Shown piece after piece: positions 21,421-35,320 of a DNA stretch of 64,000 bases. Within the stretch, counting starts at the first letter, position 1. Each line of letters starts with the position of its first letter. Source of the stretch: Rhabdornis inornatus (taxonomy: Eukaryota > Chordata > Aves > Passeriformes > Rhabdornithidae). The stretch is from assembly GCA_013397075.1 (NCBI GenBank), contig VWZS01000851.1, positions 620,001 to 684,000 on the forward strand, written 5' to 3'. A program made the translations under genes and the position numbers. Under the pieces are notes generated by a model, which saw only the letters and a list, made by a program, of their open reading frames with translations, was not told the origin of the DNA and did not search any database.

Positions 21421-24400
21421 AACACAGGGTGTGGTGTTTTTCAGAATGGCCTCTAGATGAAAACTTTTCTATGCCTCACTAAAGGAAGTCAGCTCACAGC
21501 TTCTGGCTGTTGAAGTAGCAAACAAAATAATTCTCTTTCTGGTTGGTAGGCTCCTCAGCTCTGCTGCCTTATGTTAAAAGATCTTTGTTGCTCGAATTAT
21601 CTCTGTTAAAGTTCTTCTTTTACATTTTACTTTTTATTCAACATGTCAGTCAGAAGCAATGGGGATATGTTATAGAGTGCTACTTTTTAGTATTTCTATT
21701 TTAGTGAAGGGATGAAAGTGTTGGATGTATGATTTTTTGGCTTTGCAAGAATGGCCTTTATTAAGCAGGTTCACAGTTCCTGCTCACTTTGGAGTCTCTG
21801 CCTTTCCCAGATCAGTAGAAGAGTGACTGTGACATCTGATGTTTTGCTTTAATGCTCTGTCTCTGATCTGATGTTTAGTACAGACCTTGCTACAGTGAGA
21901 CATGCCCTCATAACGTCTAGATTAATGCAGTGTGCTTTACATGGTACTTCCCTTGAAGACTACTTGTAAATGTCTTCTAGTGCAGTTTGCTTCCTTCAGT
22001 GGTTTGAGGTGTTTTGAGGTAAAGAAACCTCTTTACTCTGTGTTTTGTGCTTTGCATTGGCTACCTTCCTCTGTGTTTGTAAAATATAGGACTTTACAAA
22101 ATAAAGTTCTAGAGCTCTCCTCATATTCTTCTATGTCATTTAAAATATATTGGTATGTCTTTGAAGTTTTCTGGGATTAGTATCTCTTAAGTTCGATGAG
22201 GAATTTCCAGGTTTTTTTCGTAGTGTCTGTTAAAGGTTTGCGGCAAAACAGGTGTCATGATTGGTTGAGCATTTCAAAAGATAATTCAAAAGATTAGATT
22301 CTGTATTTTGGAATGTAGCTTTTGTCCAGGGACGACGTTAATTATTTAACTAGGCTTATATTTGTAAGACTTGGTATTTGTCTGTTGAACTTCGTCTGGT
22401 GAGTTGAGAGGTACATCTGCTAGTGATGGGGCACAGCTTCCAGGCAGAAGACTGGTCACAGGAGTCAGTGCATGCTTTTAAATGAGTGTGCTCAGGTGGG
22501 ATAGGTGTACTCAGGAAAGAAGCATGTCTCCTCAGAATGTAGTTCTGGTATTAGAGCAGTTAACATCCCGCATTATCCTTGGGAGGACATCCCATGTAAT
22601 TATGGAAAAAGGCGGTGCAGCTACATGCATCTATAACCACAAATCCCTGGAGTATGCTATTAATAGAGAGAGGAAGATGCCTTATTTACATTTGCATTTT
22701 GGCTCATGTGTCGCTCACTAACTTTATGACCTGAAATGATAAGAACAAGTTAAATGGGAAAAAAAGGCTGAAAGAGCCAATTGAAATGTTTATGGAATTA
22801 CATGGCTAGGTCTAGAGCTTATTCTGTTGCTCCTATTTAGCACTGGATGAATATTTTAATATTTTAAGTCTTGAAATAAATGTATTCTGGTTTTGTTTAT
22901 TGTAGATTAGCTTTGTTTGACTTGCATGTTTTTGTGTATCCAGTTTCTGTCTTGCAAAGTGTATGGGAAGTCTTAAAATGGTGGTATCTCAACATGTTTT
23001 ATGCAGATTTCTTGAGTTAACCACTTGAGTTAATGTTCATTCTTCTCTAAGACGTGATACACAAATACATAGCAAAAGATCATGCAATTGTTCTTTCAGA
23101 TACTATCCTTTGATCAGACATCTTCTCTGGAGAATGATAGATTCTCCCAGGAACTATCTCTTACCTCTTGGAGTCTGTAGTCCCTAGTTAAACTGAATGT
23201 GCTGTTGAACAGTCCTTGAGATCATTTGGACACTATAAACCAATTCCTAGTGGATTGAGCCTTCCCATCCATCATGTCCTACAGTGATAACTAAGGAAAA
23301 TTGCTAACAGCTGCTGGTCAGGATTAAAGGAAAATTGATCTTTTCCCTTTTTCATTCTTCCAGTTGCATATACCCACAGAGTGTGTGCCTAGCAGTATCT
23401 TAAATTATATGCTGCTGTGACTCAGAATTAGGTGACAGAAATGAAACAATCTTCCTACTTCTAACTGCTATTTTCTTAGGCAAGGAATACTGTTTGTAAG
23501 AAATTAGTAAGCGCTGAATGTTTTGTGATAGAAAACTCCTGAAAAGTTTGGGCCTTTAGGCAATTTTAAAGTTGTAAAAAATGCTGCAAGATAAAACATT
23601 TTGAAAATTAGTTTAGTTGCTTTTCAACGGACAAGTAAAGTTTGATTGTGTGAACATCAGGCTTGAAGAAAGTCACCCAGCACCTTTGGCTTTAACCAGG
23701 CAGTGCACATAACATCCTGGGAGAGGTCACAGCAATTGTAGTGGTTTCCTTTTCACATACTCATCATTTCCAACTATTAGTCCTTTTATTTTTGAGTTAT
23801 GTTAGTGATGACACCAAAAAAGTGATGCTGCTAACCACCTTAATTGTATTTAATTTCAGTTTGTTACAATGACACAGAGAAGAAATGAGCTTTGTTCTTG
23901 CTGGTAATAGACCATCTTTAGATGCTGATTTGCAAAAGTGGTGTTACTATACTAAAACATTAAGTAAGAATTTTTTTTCTTGTAGATCAGCATTGCTTGC
24001 TTGATTTAGTGCTAATGCTGGTTAGGGTTTAAAATAGAAGCAGCTATCACTCTTTGAGATGATAAGCAAGGAGTACAGTATACAGAAATTAATCAGAATC
24101 TTTCTGAGTGCCTGATGGTGATGCTGAACTGATTTTTGCTTTTATATAGTCTTCATATATGTTTGTAGCTTTGCAGCTATATGAAGGATATGTAACAGCA
24201 AAAATTAGTTTGGCATCAATGGAAGTAACTTTGTTGTGCAGTGCCTACAGTTCCTGCTATGTGCTGCTGTGTTACAAGCACTCTCTGTATATGCCTCCTG
24301 TCCATGTTCAGTGGGGGGATTAAGTATTATCAGTGATGAAAAATAAATGCCAAAATGTTACAGGTTAAAAAAAGATGGAATTTTGCAGTCAATACCAGTT

Positions 24401-26874
24401 TATATGAATGCAAAATGATGAGGTTGGTGCACACATTGGCATTTGTGATGCTGGAACGGGTTGATCACCAGCTGTAGTTCTAATGTGACTAAAGAGAGGT
24501 TGACAGTTACATTTTACTTAATTTTATCTGGTCCACACATTTGGCTTCAAGCATGTATCTAAATGCGTTCATGGCTCATAGTTCTAATGTTTGATATGTT
24601 CTTTTTCTGAAAGACTTAAGGTTGAACTTAGTTTGCTTATTTTGAAATGTAATGTACTCTTTAATTGCATTTACATGGTATCCATCCTTTCATGAGAAAA
24701 GGAGTAATATTTGCTGCCTCAAAGGTATGTCAGTGTTGTGTTGTTCAAGATAACTTCTGAACTTTTTCAATCTGGGATTTGTTTCTTAAGTTATACATAT
24801 AGGAAAATAAAAGTTAATATGAACCTGATGTCTTCTGGTCATTGTGGTACACAGGGGTCTGTTACTTGGATACTTTCAAGACAGTTTGATTTGGTTTTGT
24901 TGCTCTTGTGCCTCCCATAACCTTCAGGCCATGGTGGCTGAATGTAAGGGGAGTGTGTGGGTGTTCCACATCTGCTTTCAAATTATAGTTTCTTGTAATG
25001 TAAAACTATACTAGTAGTGTCTATGTTTTTGTGACAGCCTTGCCTGTGTTGTCTCATAGTGCAGTGTTACACAATGTATGTTGATCCTATATTAAAATGT
25101 ATTGCTGGTTCCCTTTTATTTCATACCTCTGGTGTGTTCCTAAAATGAAATACTTTGGAGCTTAAGTCCAGCTGACGCAATGGTAAGAACCATGAATTTT
25201 GTTGTTGTAGTTGATCACTAGCAGCTTTGCAAGATACTGTGCTTGGAGAGGTGCATGCCCTAAATGAATGCTTAGTTTCCTACCTTGTTTTTCCTCAGGA
25301 TAACCTGAAATAAAAAGACAGACTGGAGGACCAGTTTCTCTGGTGTTGGTTGGTAGCAGTTCTGTCTGCTCCACAGTGAACTTTTGATAGACCTCACTCT
25401 TTCAGGTGAGGCACCTAGACCAGGATGGAGGAGCTGGGAAAAGACATGTGGTACTAGCTTACCTGGTCCTCAGTAGCAGCCAAAACAATTTTTGGGTTCA
25501 CTACAAGAGCTATAGTTCTTCCAGATAGCTTTGCTTCCTTTCAGGCTGAGCAGGATTCCATAACTAGTTTCTACTTCTTGCATATTCTCATGGACTGTTT
25601 ACGAGAACAAAGTCTACTGTTGCCAGGATTTTCTTAGAAGCAGTACCTGCCAACCCTCCTGAAGGAGATACTCTGTTCATACAACAAAACTTTTGGATGG
25701 GAACAGTGATCCTGTCTGCAGAGCTACTCAGTGGCTGTGAGGTTTGGTGTTGACACAGAATGATCGTTCTCGTGCAGTCTGTCCTGGGGAAGGTCAGGCT
25801 GTAGACAGATTCCTGGCAGTTTCTTGCTGTAAGTAGACAGACTGAAAAGTCATCTTCATTTATATTCTCACTTGTTAATTACGTAGACAGTGCTGAAGGC
25901 CACAAAATATTAAATACCACTCATCAGCTTGGTAAATGGCATGTGTTATGTGCTTTCTTTTTTTGCTTAACAGGTGGATATTACTCGAGAGATGACTTTA
26001 CATTGAGGGTTTAGAGTCCAGTAAGGCTTTTGTTACTTCTGTTTCCTTACAACTGTAGTGCTTGCATTTTCTTAAAATGACCCAATTTTCTTGATGCCCT
26101 GATTTTCATGTCTTTGTTCATGGAGGGCTGTTGGTCAGGATTTTTATTGTTGTTGTTGTTTTAATTGACTTAGAAGGGTGTTTTAGCTGGGAGTGTAACC
26201 TGGGTGAAGATGTGGGATGATGTTCTCTTCAGGAGCCCTGATGCTACAGGGCCCTTTTAGCCTAGGTGCTGGTGCAAGCACTTGTGTATTCCCTACCTAC
26301 TCTGCCCCACCACCCCTTGCCTTCAGTCAGTTCCTCTCAAAAAACCTCAACCTGACGTGGCTTTGTGCTTGCCGAATTTCTGTTCTGGGTGGCAGGAAAA
26401 GTCATCTGTCGCTGTCTGTTGGGAGGTGACACTTGTACCTGGTCGTTAAGCTGAACAAGACCATTTATTAGCTTGGAAGCCTTGAGTGCCCTGTAGGATT
26501 ACACAAACATGGATTGTTATTTTCACTCAGTGTCCTGTACCCTGGCATGGTACCCAAACCAAGGGAGCTGTGGTTTGTCTGATGCTCCCTTCTGCTTCGT
26601 GGTCCGTGTGAGACTGCCTTTGTTTAATGTGTCCTGGCTGGAGGCTGCAAACCCAGGCACTTGTTGCTGTGCTGTGGAGAGTCTGCCTGTCCTCTGGACA
26701 CACTAGTTGGACCATCCTGGAGCCTGATGCTAAGCTGTGCTGCCTAAATAGTGCTCATGAGGGTGGAAGACGGAGGAGAGATAAGAAGTTGCCAGTTGTT
26801 ATTATGACCTGCCTTAAATTCTGACTGGTGTTGGAATGGATGGGTGGTGAAGTCAGGAGCAGAAAGATGCACAG
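21421..26874. other. Intergenic, no feature recognised
   Basis: About 5.5 kb of AT-rich sequence downstream of SMARCA1. Open frames are short and unlike known proteins. No CR1 or LTR is recognised. Confidence 0.7.
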
Positions 26875-26880
26875 GTATGT

Positions 26881-27277
26881 TGTGGTTACTGCGCTAGAGA
26901 GAGAGAAAGAGAGAAAGCAAGGACAGCAACACACACGAGCCTCCTTAGGGAAAAGAAGACCATGTTTATTGAGCGGACAATCCATATTTAAAGCATGTTC
27001 CGCAGAGCTAAGACAAGACAGTAGCTCATTGGATAGCTGAGAAAACACCCGCGGGACAGTACTTCAGAATGGGTCCCACTGTCCACACCAGGTGCTAATC
27101 TCTATTATGAATTCCAAACTGTTTTGACCAGATTATCATCCTGGGAGAAATTCTCCCTAGCGGAGCTGAATATATTATCAACTTGGCAGCACATCTGTCA
27201 GAGAACCAGGAGAAACTCTAGCCCGAGAATGGTTTTCTAGGCTGTAGTTTTCCTAGATCTCTAGCAGTGTGTCCACA
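26881..27277 (-). mobile_element. Solo ERV LTR (class II/ERVK-like), copy A
   Basis: 397 bp, starting TGTGGTTACTGCGCTAGAGA and ending GTGTCCACA, with a perfect 6-bp target duplication GTATGT (26,875-26,880 and 27,278-27,283). A 6-bp duplication is usual for class II (ERVK-type) integrases. AATAAA on the minus strand at 26,965-26,970 shows the LTR is read on the minus strand. It is homologous to the LTR at 48,936: shared blocks include TTTATTGAGCGGA, TTTAAAGCATGTT and GACAGTAGCT. No internal viral genes are present. Confidence 0.9.
26965..26970 (-). promoter_or_regulatory. LTR polyadenylation signal AATAAA
   Basis: TTTATT on the plus strand, inside a block (TTTATTGAGCGGA) also present in the LTR at 48,936. 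It marks the R region and gives the orientation. Confidence 0.7.
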
Positions 27278-27283
27278 GTATGT

Positions 27284-30200
27284 GATGTGCTCTTTGTTGG
27301 GACTAAACCTTTGCTTCTAGGCCTTATTTCAAATCCTGCTGGGTCAGTTGACATCATGGATATTTTCATATGGAGACTCCTTGGAAAGCTGTCCAAACTA
27401 ACAGACGCGGTGTCTTGGCACAGTGCCCCATCCCTGTGCAAACCCTGGTCTCACAGCAGGCTCCCTATCGAACATCTGAAATGGGGAGCAAAAAGGCTGA
27501 ATCCTGGAAAAAATTGCCTGTATTAGGCAGGGGTGAGAGCTGGGCTGGGAAAATCTGTAATTATCTGTAATAATCTGTGTGTGATTAACTGGAGATTGAT
27601 GGTTAAATGTATCTATTGTTATTGCTATTAAATGGAAATTCAAAGTAAAGTCACTGTAACTTGCTGCTGAGTGAGTGAACTTAGGAAGGCACTGGAGCTG
27701 TCCATGTGCATCGTGTGGAGTGCAGCTTGTGAAGGAACTGTAGGTTGGGCTTTGCTCCTCTCTGCGTTTCCTGCCTGCAGTGCTCCTGTGTTGTTACCCG
27801 TTCAGACTCCAGGTGGTGATGTTGGATCTGAAAGGAGGAAATGTGAAGCTGGAGAAGCTCCATTTGCTGTGAACAAGGCCAGTGGTGTGGCAATACTGAG
27901 GTGCTCTATGCAATTCCTTTGTTTCTGTGTTGACAGGGCTGTAGTCCAGCTGTCTCCTCAGAGTTGCCATTCCTTTCCAAACATACACACAAACTGCCTG
28001 ACTGGCTGGTTAGTTGCCATGTAGGAGGTGATTTGAGGAGGTCTTCCCATCAAGAAATTGTGTTATGTTAAACTTAAAAGGGCTCTACCAAAGTTTAAAC
28101 TGAGCTATAGCTAATGTGGCACTCCATGTGATGCTCAGAGCCAGCCAGCAAGGTCTGTGTTGGCTTTGTATTAGAGCATATTCAATGACTGCTTGAAGGC
28201 AGGCATGTCTGCACCACAAAAAGTAAGACTTTTCTTCACGGACTTACAATTAAAGTTATGTTGCTGTAATTAAAAAAAAAGCCAAAATCCCCTACCCTTT
28301 CAAAATGTGTCAGCATTAATTTATGGCTTCTATACACACGTCTCTGAAATAATTTTACTTACTTATGTTACAAAGGATTGATTAATGTTACGTGACTGAA
28401 CATGTGGAAGAGGTACAAGAAATTTCTTTTTCTTAAGTGTCAGCCTTGGACACTCAGCATTTTCTTTCAGTATTCAAAAAGAAATTTAATTTTTGCTTTT
28501 TGTGATACTCACTGGTAATTAACTGCTCCATGTACTGCATCTTATTATGCTACGGACCTGGAGATTTTCTGTTGGAAATGAAAATCGATTTCAACAAATT
28601 CAGTTGTTGCCATCTTATTAGGTTATGGTACTCAGTGTAAATTAAAGTTTTGAATTTGTCATTGATCAATAGATGTAATTATTGATTTGGGATGTATGAG
28701 GTAAAAAGTAAATCAATCAGTTTTTGTCTTTGTTTTTATAACATGAAAACATGTCAAAGTTTATTGAGCTGCAAGTTACTTTGTAGTGAACCTGAGGCAG
28801 AATCAGAAACACAAGAGTAATGTTAGTCTATTTATTTCTTGGGTGCTGCAGGATTTTCTTAAAATGCTGGCTGTCAGGCGTCCTGGTTTAAGTTTGTTTA
28901 GAAGCCTAGGGTGCAAGGATTGGTTGGCTGTCTGATCCCAGGTCCCAGTGCCCATCCATGAATATTGTACACAGGCAGACCCATCACCCTTCAGAAACCG
29001 ACGTCTCTGCACAGAAGGCTCCTTTCAGTGTTCAGTGTATCTGTAGGTAGGCGGAAACTCTTCCTCACTGGAGGAAACTAAAAGTAATACGTAGTTAATA
29101 ACACCCTATTGATACACCCCATGCAAATCAGTACTATCTTCTGGATTGAAATGAAACCATTGATTGCACTGTAACTTGTTCCCAGAGTTTGGATGTGCCA
29201 TTCCTTGCTCAGAACTAGGTGTTCTGGTGTGGGCCAGATGAAGCAATGTGGGAAAGCTGTCACTCCAAGCCTGCCCACATGTGCGGGAGAGCTGAGAGGA
29301 GGCTTCTTGGTAATTAGTGCAGCAGGATGAGTGTATTCAACACAGCCTTGCTCAGACTCTGGTAGTGGATTATGTACCTTGATTTTCTGACTTGCTCTTG
29401 GTAAAACAAAGGTGCCTAAAACCTGAGACCAGCAATATTGTCAGTTTCTCTGCATTAATAAATTATTTTTAATTTAAAGGGCTTTGAGGGCTTTGTTTAA
29501 GGGTTGCTATAGAAATGTTTTTTCTCATCAAAAATTAGTAATAAAAGTTAGTAATCAGTAATAAAAGTTGAGAAAAAGCAATATTTTTTTACTGCTTTTA
29601 CAGTCTTGGGCTGTTGCTTTTAAAAATAGAGAGGAAAAAAATTAAGAAGAGTTGATTGAAGATATAGTTCACTTGATCAAATGGATACAGAACCCAGCTG
29701 GCAGGAAACCGATTAAAATAAAAGACAAAATAGATAGTTTTGTCAGATGGAGACCACATTCCTGTGGGACATGAGAGGATTTATATCAATCAGCAGCAGA
29801 AACTGCAGGTTGTATGTAACAGGGCTTGTATAAACACTATAGTTTGTGTCTATCTTATATAGGTGGAAATAGATATAGATATTTTGACAGAGTAAGTGGC
29901 ATCAGAAAGAAAAGTGTATATGAAGTGATGTATTAGAGCTTGGAAGATGCTCTAATGTTTTAGATGTTTTAGCTGTTGAGACAGATTTGAGGAGGTGTCT
30001 CTAAGTTTTGCTGTATTTTCCAAATAGAAAAATGAAGATAACACTCTCTTCCAGTTTCCTAGTCACCTAGTAGCTATTCATTTCATTAGAATGAAATAAA
30101 AATCAGTGTTTTGGAATTGAAGTGACTCTTAAAACCCAAGATCCCCTGGGAAAGTCCTTGGCTGCTATGTCAGGTCTTTATTATCCTGCTGCTGTCAGAG

Positions 30201-33200
30201 GTAGTTGTGTGCAGTTTCCTGATGCTGGAGAGACTCTGTGTGTGTGTGTTGAGTAGAACTACACAGAGAACCCACGATTTTACTTTTAAATGTGGTGACA
30301 CAGTCCAGCCCACTTTGTCTGTGCTCACTGCTGGTGGACTAGTGCTAGGTTCCCTGAAACTGTGGATAGAGACAGAGACCAAGACTGGCTTGGATTTTCT
30401 GTTCTTTCCAATAGTTTCTTTGGTCAAATTCAGCAGGATTCGCTGTAGAGAATTGAGCTTATGATGTCTAGATATATCAAGATTGATGTTGGACTGACTG
30501 TTCTTTTTCCACGTGTGAGGTCTCATGTTCACCTGAGTTGGGTAAAACCACCGAGAAGCAGCAGAGTACATCTGTGCTCATACACTGTGGACTTGGGCAG
30601 CCATGGCAATGACAGGGAACTGGGTAAGAATGAAATGGTGTAACTGCAGCTTGTTGGAGTCCCTGGTTGTGCCTGCAGGATTTCTGTCAGGCAATGCAGG
30701 AGAGCAGCAGCCTGGGACTCTGAGCTGGGACACTGCCATGCTGTTCTGTGTCTCCTCTGGGACTGCAGCAAGCTTCTTTCTCTGCAGATTTGCTGTTGTA
30801 TCCTCTGCTAAGATCTGTTTATGCCATGTATTTACTTTAGGATGTATATTTATCTTTGGGTTATGGTAGCACTAAGTGATTTGGGCTATGATCTTGGGTA
30901 GGGTCTCTAGGTGCTGCTGTGATGTTAATAAGAGCCTTGTAATAAGATTCAATGTCTACAGTTCTTTCCAATTCATGGCTGTTCTGAGTAGTTCACAGTA
31001 TCAGGGCCTTAGCTATATAAAAATAATTAATTGATTTGCTTTCTACTGAATAAATGACATGCTGGTGGAATGATTAATGAATAAGAAATCACAAGTGTCA
31101 CTGGCACACAAATGGAAATCACCATTCCTTTAACAAATTTTTTCTAGTTGGTTTTAAGTTTCTGTAAGGAATTACAGTTTCACTAATTCAACAAAACCAC
31201 CTGATAAATAACTCATCATTTTTATAGATGTCCATTAAATAAATCTATATTGAAGTACCAAGAAATGACACTTGTAGAAGAAACATTGCTGCAAATAATG
31301 AGAAAATTGCAGACGTATTTTATACCTCTTCCAAAAATCAAAAGGCCTCATAAATACAGTCTGTAAAAATGTCTGTGGAAGAGTTAACATAACTGTACAA
31401 GCAATAAGCCTGACCTTTCAGTGTAATTTATTTTAGATTTGCTCAATCCTTTTTTATTAAAACTAGCACATCTGAAGCAGAATTAAATCCTATTATACCA
31501 GCTCTGTGATTGTATCAATTTTTCTCTGCCATGGCACACTTTATTAAAAATTACTTTGTTTCATATTGGTTAATGCAATTAGGGGAGTAAATGAATTTTT
31601 GTGGTCTTTGGAAAAGAAAGAAGTGTGTGGTTTCTACCCTTGAGAGCAGTGTAAATTGCTGTGAGGATCAGCTGAGTTCCAGCCCTGCAAAAATCAGTTC
31701 ATGTATTTCCTCTGTGGTGGTAAGACCCAGGTCCCCATCTCGTCCAGTGTCTGCACTGATCCAAGGACCAGGTTACACAGGACCAGCTGCATTACATGTT
31801 TTTGTCTTAGCAAAAATATTCCTGTAAACTAAATACCACATCTTGTTTCTGCCTCCTCCACAGTTTTGTGTTCTGGCACAACATCACCAGTTACCACCAG
31901 TGCAGCCTATTCTTGTTTCTGTTGCCTGAGATGGCTCAGATACACCTTTGATCTGAACAAGGACATGTGCTCATAGGCATCCCTGCCTCTGTTTCATCCC
32001 TCTTTCAGAGAAGTGTTTGTCATGCTGGTGTTGGTGTTTGCTCCAGCAGCCAGCAGCTATGAAATGCTCCAGTATTTTCTGTCCTTGCGTGGGTTTTACC
32101 TGCTTGCTTTTTTCCCCTCAATTTCCTGCAGTGCAGCATTGGGTTGGATTGCAAGAAAGGGATTTAGATGGAGCCAAGTGGTTTTTTTTCTGGTTTAAAG
32201 TCTGTCTAGTGCTTTTTAACTGACCAAGATCTACAGCACTTTGGAGAATTTACTGCTCCTATTTAATTGGCTGTTTACAATTTCAGGACCAACCTCAGTA
32301 GCCTTGCGGAGCATATTTCCCTGCTGATGACATCTTTACAGTGAATAATAAGAACTGACATGTTTTGTGTGCGCAGGTTAATGCCCCCAAATCAGGTGCT
32401 ATAAATTGTTGTGGGTGGGTAGCTGGTTCAAGAACCTGTTTTTATTTTATAGAGCATCATAGTGGGATCTGGAAAACACATTAATTAATTTCTTGCCTTC
32501 TCTACTCATTGCTGGCAAAGTGCAAGGTTGCCTTTTTCTTCCCCCTCGTATCTCATGTGCATAGACTGGGGGGAAGAGCTATGGCTAGAACTATCATGAA
32601 ATGATGCACTTTGTGGGAGAAGGTGACCAGAACAGCCTCTGAGCAGCTCTTGATCCTTTAAGGATCACATTGGTATCTGCAGCGTGGGTTTAGGAGGCCC
32701 TGAGGCTGGGAGGATGCGGCAGCCTCTCTGCATTCCCTCTCCAGTGTCTCCCTTTCCCGCAGAGCACCGTGTTCAGCGCAGCTGTTCTCAGTGACTGTCT
32801 ACAGTGCTTTTATTGCTGCTGTGGCTCTGCTGAGGCCAGGAGAGCAGTCTTCCTAGGAGCAGTCCTCTTCTCCCTGAAACCGAATGTCTCAAGTTCTGGC
32901 CTTTAAAACAGTGTTTCAATTTGGGAAATCTCGAAGAGCCTTTTGCTTTTAAAATACATTAAGTGTCTTATGTCGCAGGAGTGAAAGTAACTCATTATGC
33001 ATATCAGGTAGGGAATGAGGCCTCTGGGCAGTATTATGGTGGTGTGGGATTACATTAAGGAAAAATGGCTTATTGCTTATTTCCATTTGTCCACAGCAGA
33101 CCTTTCCAGCTGCAATGTGTGTCATCTGGTGCTTCTGGAAATACTCCAAAACTGCAGTCTCCAAGGCTTTGGCACTGCATCTATTTCTTTTAGAGAAAGC

Positions 33201-35320
33201 AACATATCTGCAAATATGAAGAAAAGAAGAAACTTCTAGAGGAGAGAAGCCTAAACATCTCTGAATCAGATCTGAGTTTTAACTGGTTCTTTTGGGTTAT
33301 AAATACTGCCTTCAGCATTCACTTGGAACAATTTTAATTCTGGTGACAAGCAATGAGCTAATAAGCCCCAGTGTCAAGAAATCCTTTGTTTTGTTACTGA
33401 ACAACTGCCAGCTCAATAACAGACTTTCTTCTGTGGAAACTCAGGAGGGTTCACTGCTCACTGCACTTGCCCAGTTCTTGGCCTCACCACTAAGACAGTC
33501 AGTAGTGTTAACTTGAAGGCACAACAACAAAACTCATTTCACATAGACCATTGAACATCATACATTAAAAAAATCTTCTGTCCCTACCTCCAGATGGAAC
33601 CTGAACAAGTGACTTGGAGGTGAAATGCTCTCCTGCAATCTTCTGGAGCCCGCAGTGTTTGTGTTTATCCCACAGAACACTGGTTCTATATCAAAAAGCA
33701 AATTAATTCGTCACTGAGACTAATCCTACTTGTCTCAGAAGCAAACACAATTTTCAAGTGTAGATGGGCTATTTGAGATGATTTTTACATTCTGAGTCAG
33801 AATGTCAGAAAAAAATGTCAATTAATCTGGTCTTGTACTGATAAGACTCCACAAATAACCTGCTTGGACACCTTGTCTGGTATGGGGTCTGTGACTGAGG
33901 AAGATTTTGTTAACACAGCTCAGTTTCTGAGCACACTATTAGAACAGTGTCTCATTGCTGAGGGAGTCCATCTTCTGATGTCTCTAGACGCACAGGAAGG
34001 GGAAGCTGTTTGTATTCCTGTAGTTTATATCAAATGACAGTGATGTGCATAAAAAATAATTAGTGAAATAAATACTCAGGGGTCGATGCTCTGACAGGAA
34101 GTAGCCAAGGGAGTTATCTGTATGCAAAAGGATGATTTAAGTTGAGAGCATCTACAGGGATAATTGATGCCAAATCTATTATTACCATTGATTTAGGTAT
34201 AATTAGTTTGGATGAAAACAAAGTACTGTCATCAAATATAATAAATTGAAGCATAGCAGGTAATTCAAGAATCAGAAGCCTTCATCAAAGATGTCTGAGG
34301 AAGGTGTTTTGATCCTTCTACACTGATTATGTGACTTGATGCACTGGGTCTGTCTGGTTTGCACTACAGTTGCACACAGACTCTGTACTACAAGAAAATT
34401 ATCCTGACTCTCTCAGTGTTAGAAAACTTGTTTGTTGTGTTGTATTTAGAGAGCTCTACAGTGAAACAACCTTTCTGACCTGTTACTATGTTGGGGATTT
34501 CATGTGTCTCCTTTACAACTTACTCTAAGATTGGCTTTTATTTCTGGACCTGCTACTAGTTTTTAAAGGCTCATGTAGCCACTCTTTATTCTGAGCTTTT
34601 GTAACTGGCTCTGAACTAACCTCAATTTATTGGTATTGCCCTTTCATTGGTACATATTTCCAAGCTCTTCCCCTTTACCTGATGGACCAGGCTTTTCTTT
34701 GACTCTGTTCCCTGCTTGTCCTGCAGGCTTTTTGTCTTCTATATAAGGAAGCCCAGCGCAGTCGTGTGGTCCCCTAATCCCCTGAAGAATATGTGGTTCA
34801 CAGAGGGTGTGTGTTGTAGGCTCAGCTACAGTGAAATCATACACTTTATTCTTTCTCCTGTATTTAGAAACAGAGATCTCCAGTTCATACCTCCTGCATC
34901 AGCCACAGTGCTGGTTACCCAACCAGTGTTTTGATTGTCTGGTGAGCATCCAGTGAAGGTATCCCATGGCAGCTGGCTCTGTAGGATGTAAAGTAACCTT
35001 ACAGCTGCTAAATTAATACCTACTCTTTTATTTTGCAGGGTGGAGGGGGATAAAATGACTGTGGTTAAAGTGTAGGATGTGAGGTTTTGCAGACCTCTGG
35101 GTGCTCTGAGGCACCCACACTGTTGGGTTATGTTCTTCTTTAAAAAGCCAAGCAAGTTAATAGTTGCTATAAAGTTATTTATTACAGAAGGACATCAGTC
35201 TCAAAGGNCTGCACTCTGTTCTCTCTCTGAAGGACTCAGAGAGACCCCTGGCTTACTGACTTCAACAGTAGGAGAGCTGACAATGGACTGATATGGTGAG
35301 GATGGTGCAGCCTTCCCAGC
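27284..35320. other. Intergenic, no gene recognised
   Basis: About 8 kb without a recognisable gene. It has a short (TG)n run near 30,236-30,249 and a small local duplication of AGTAATAAAAGTT near 29,536-29,570. The segment around 31,000-31,300 is rich in TAAT/ATTA words (see findings). An ambiguous base N is at 35,208. Confidence 0.7.
35208..35208. other. ambiguous base N
   Basis: A single N in otherwise ordinary sequence. Unlike the N at 60,170, its flanks are not duplicated. Confidence 0.95.
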
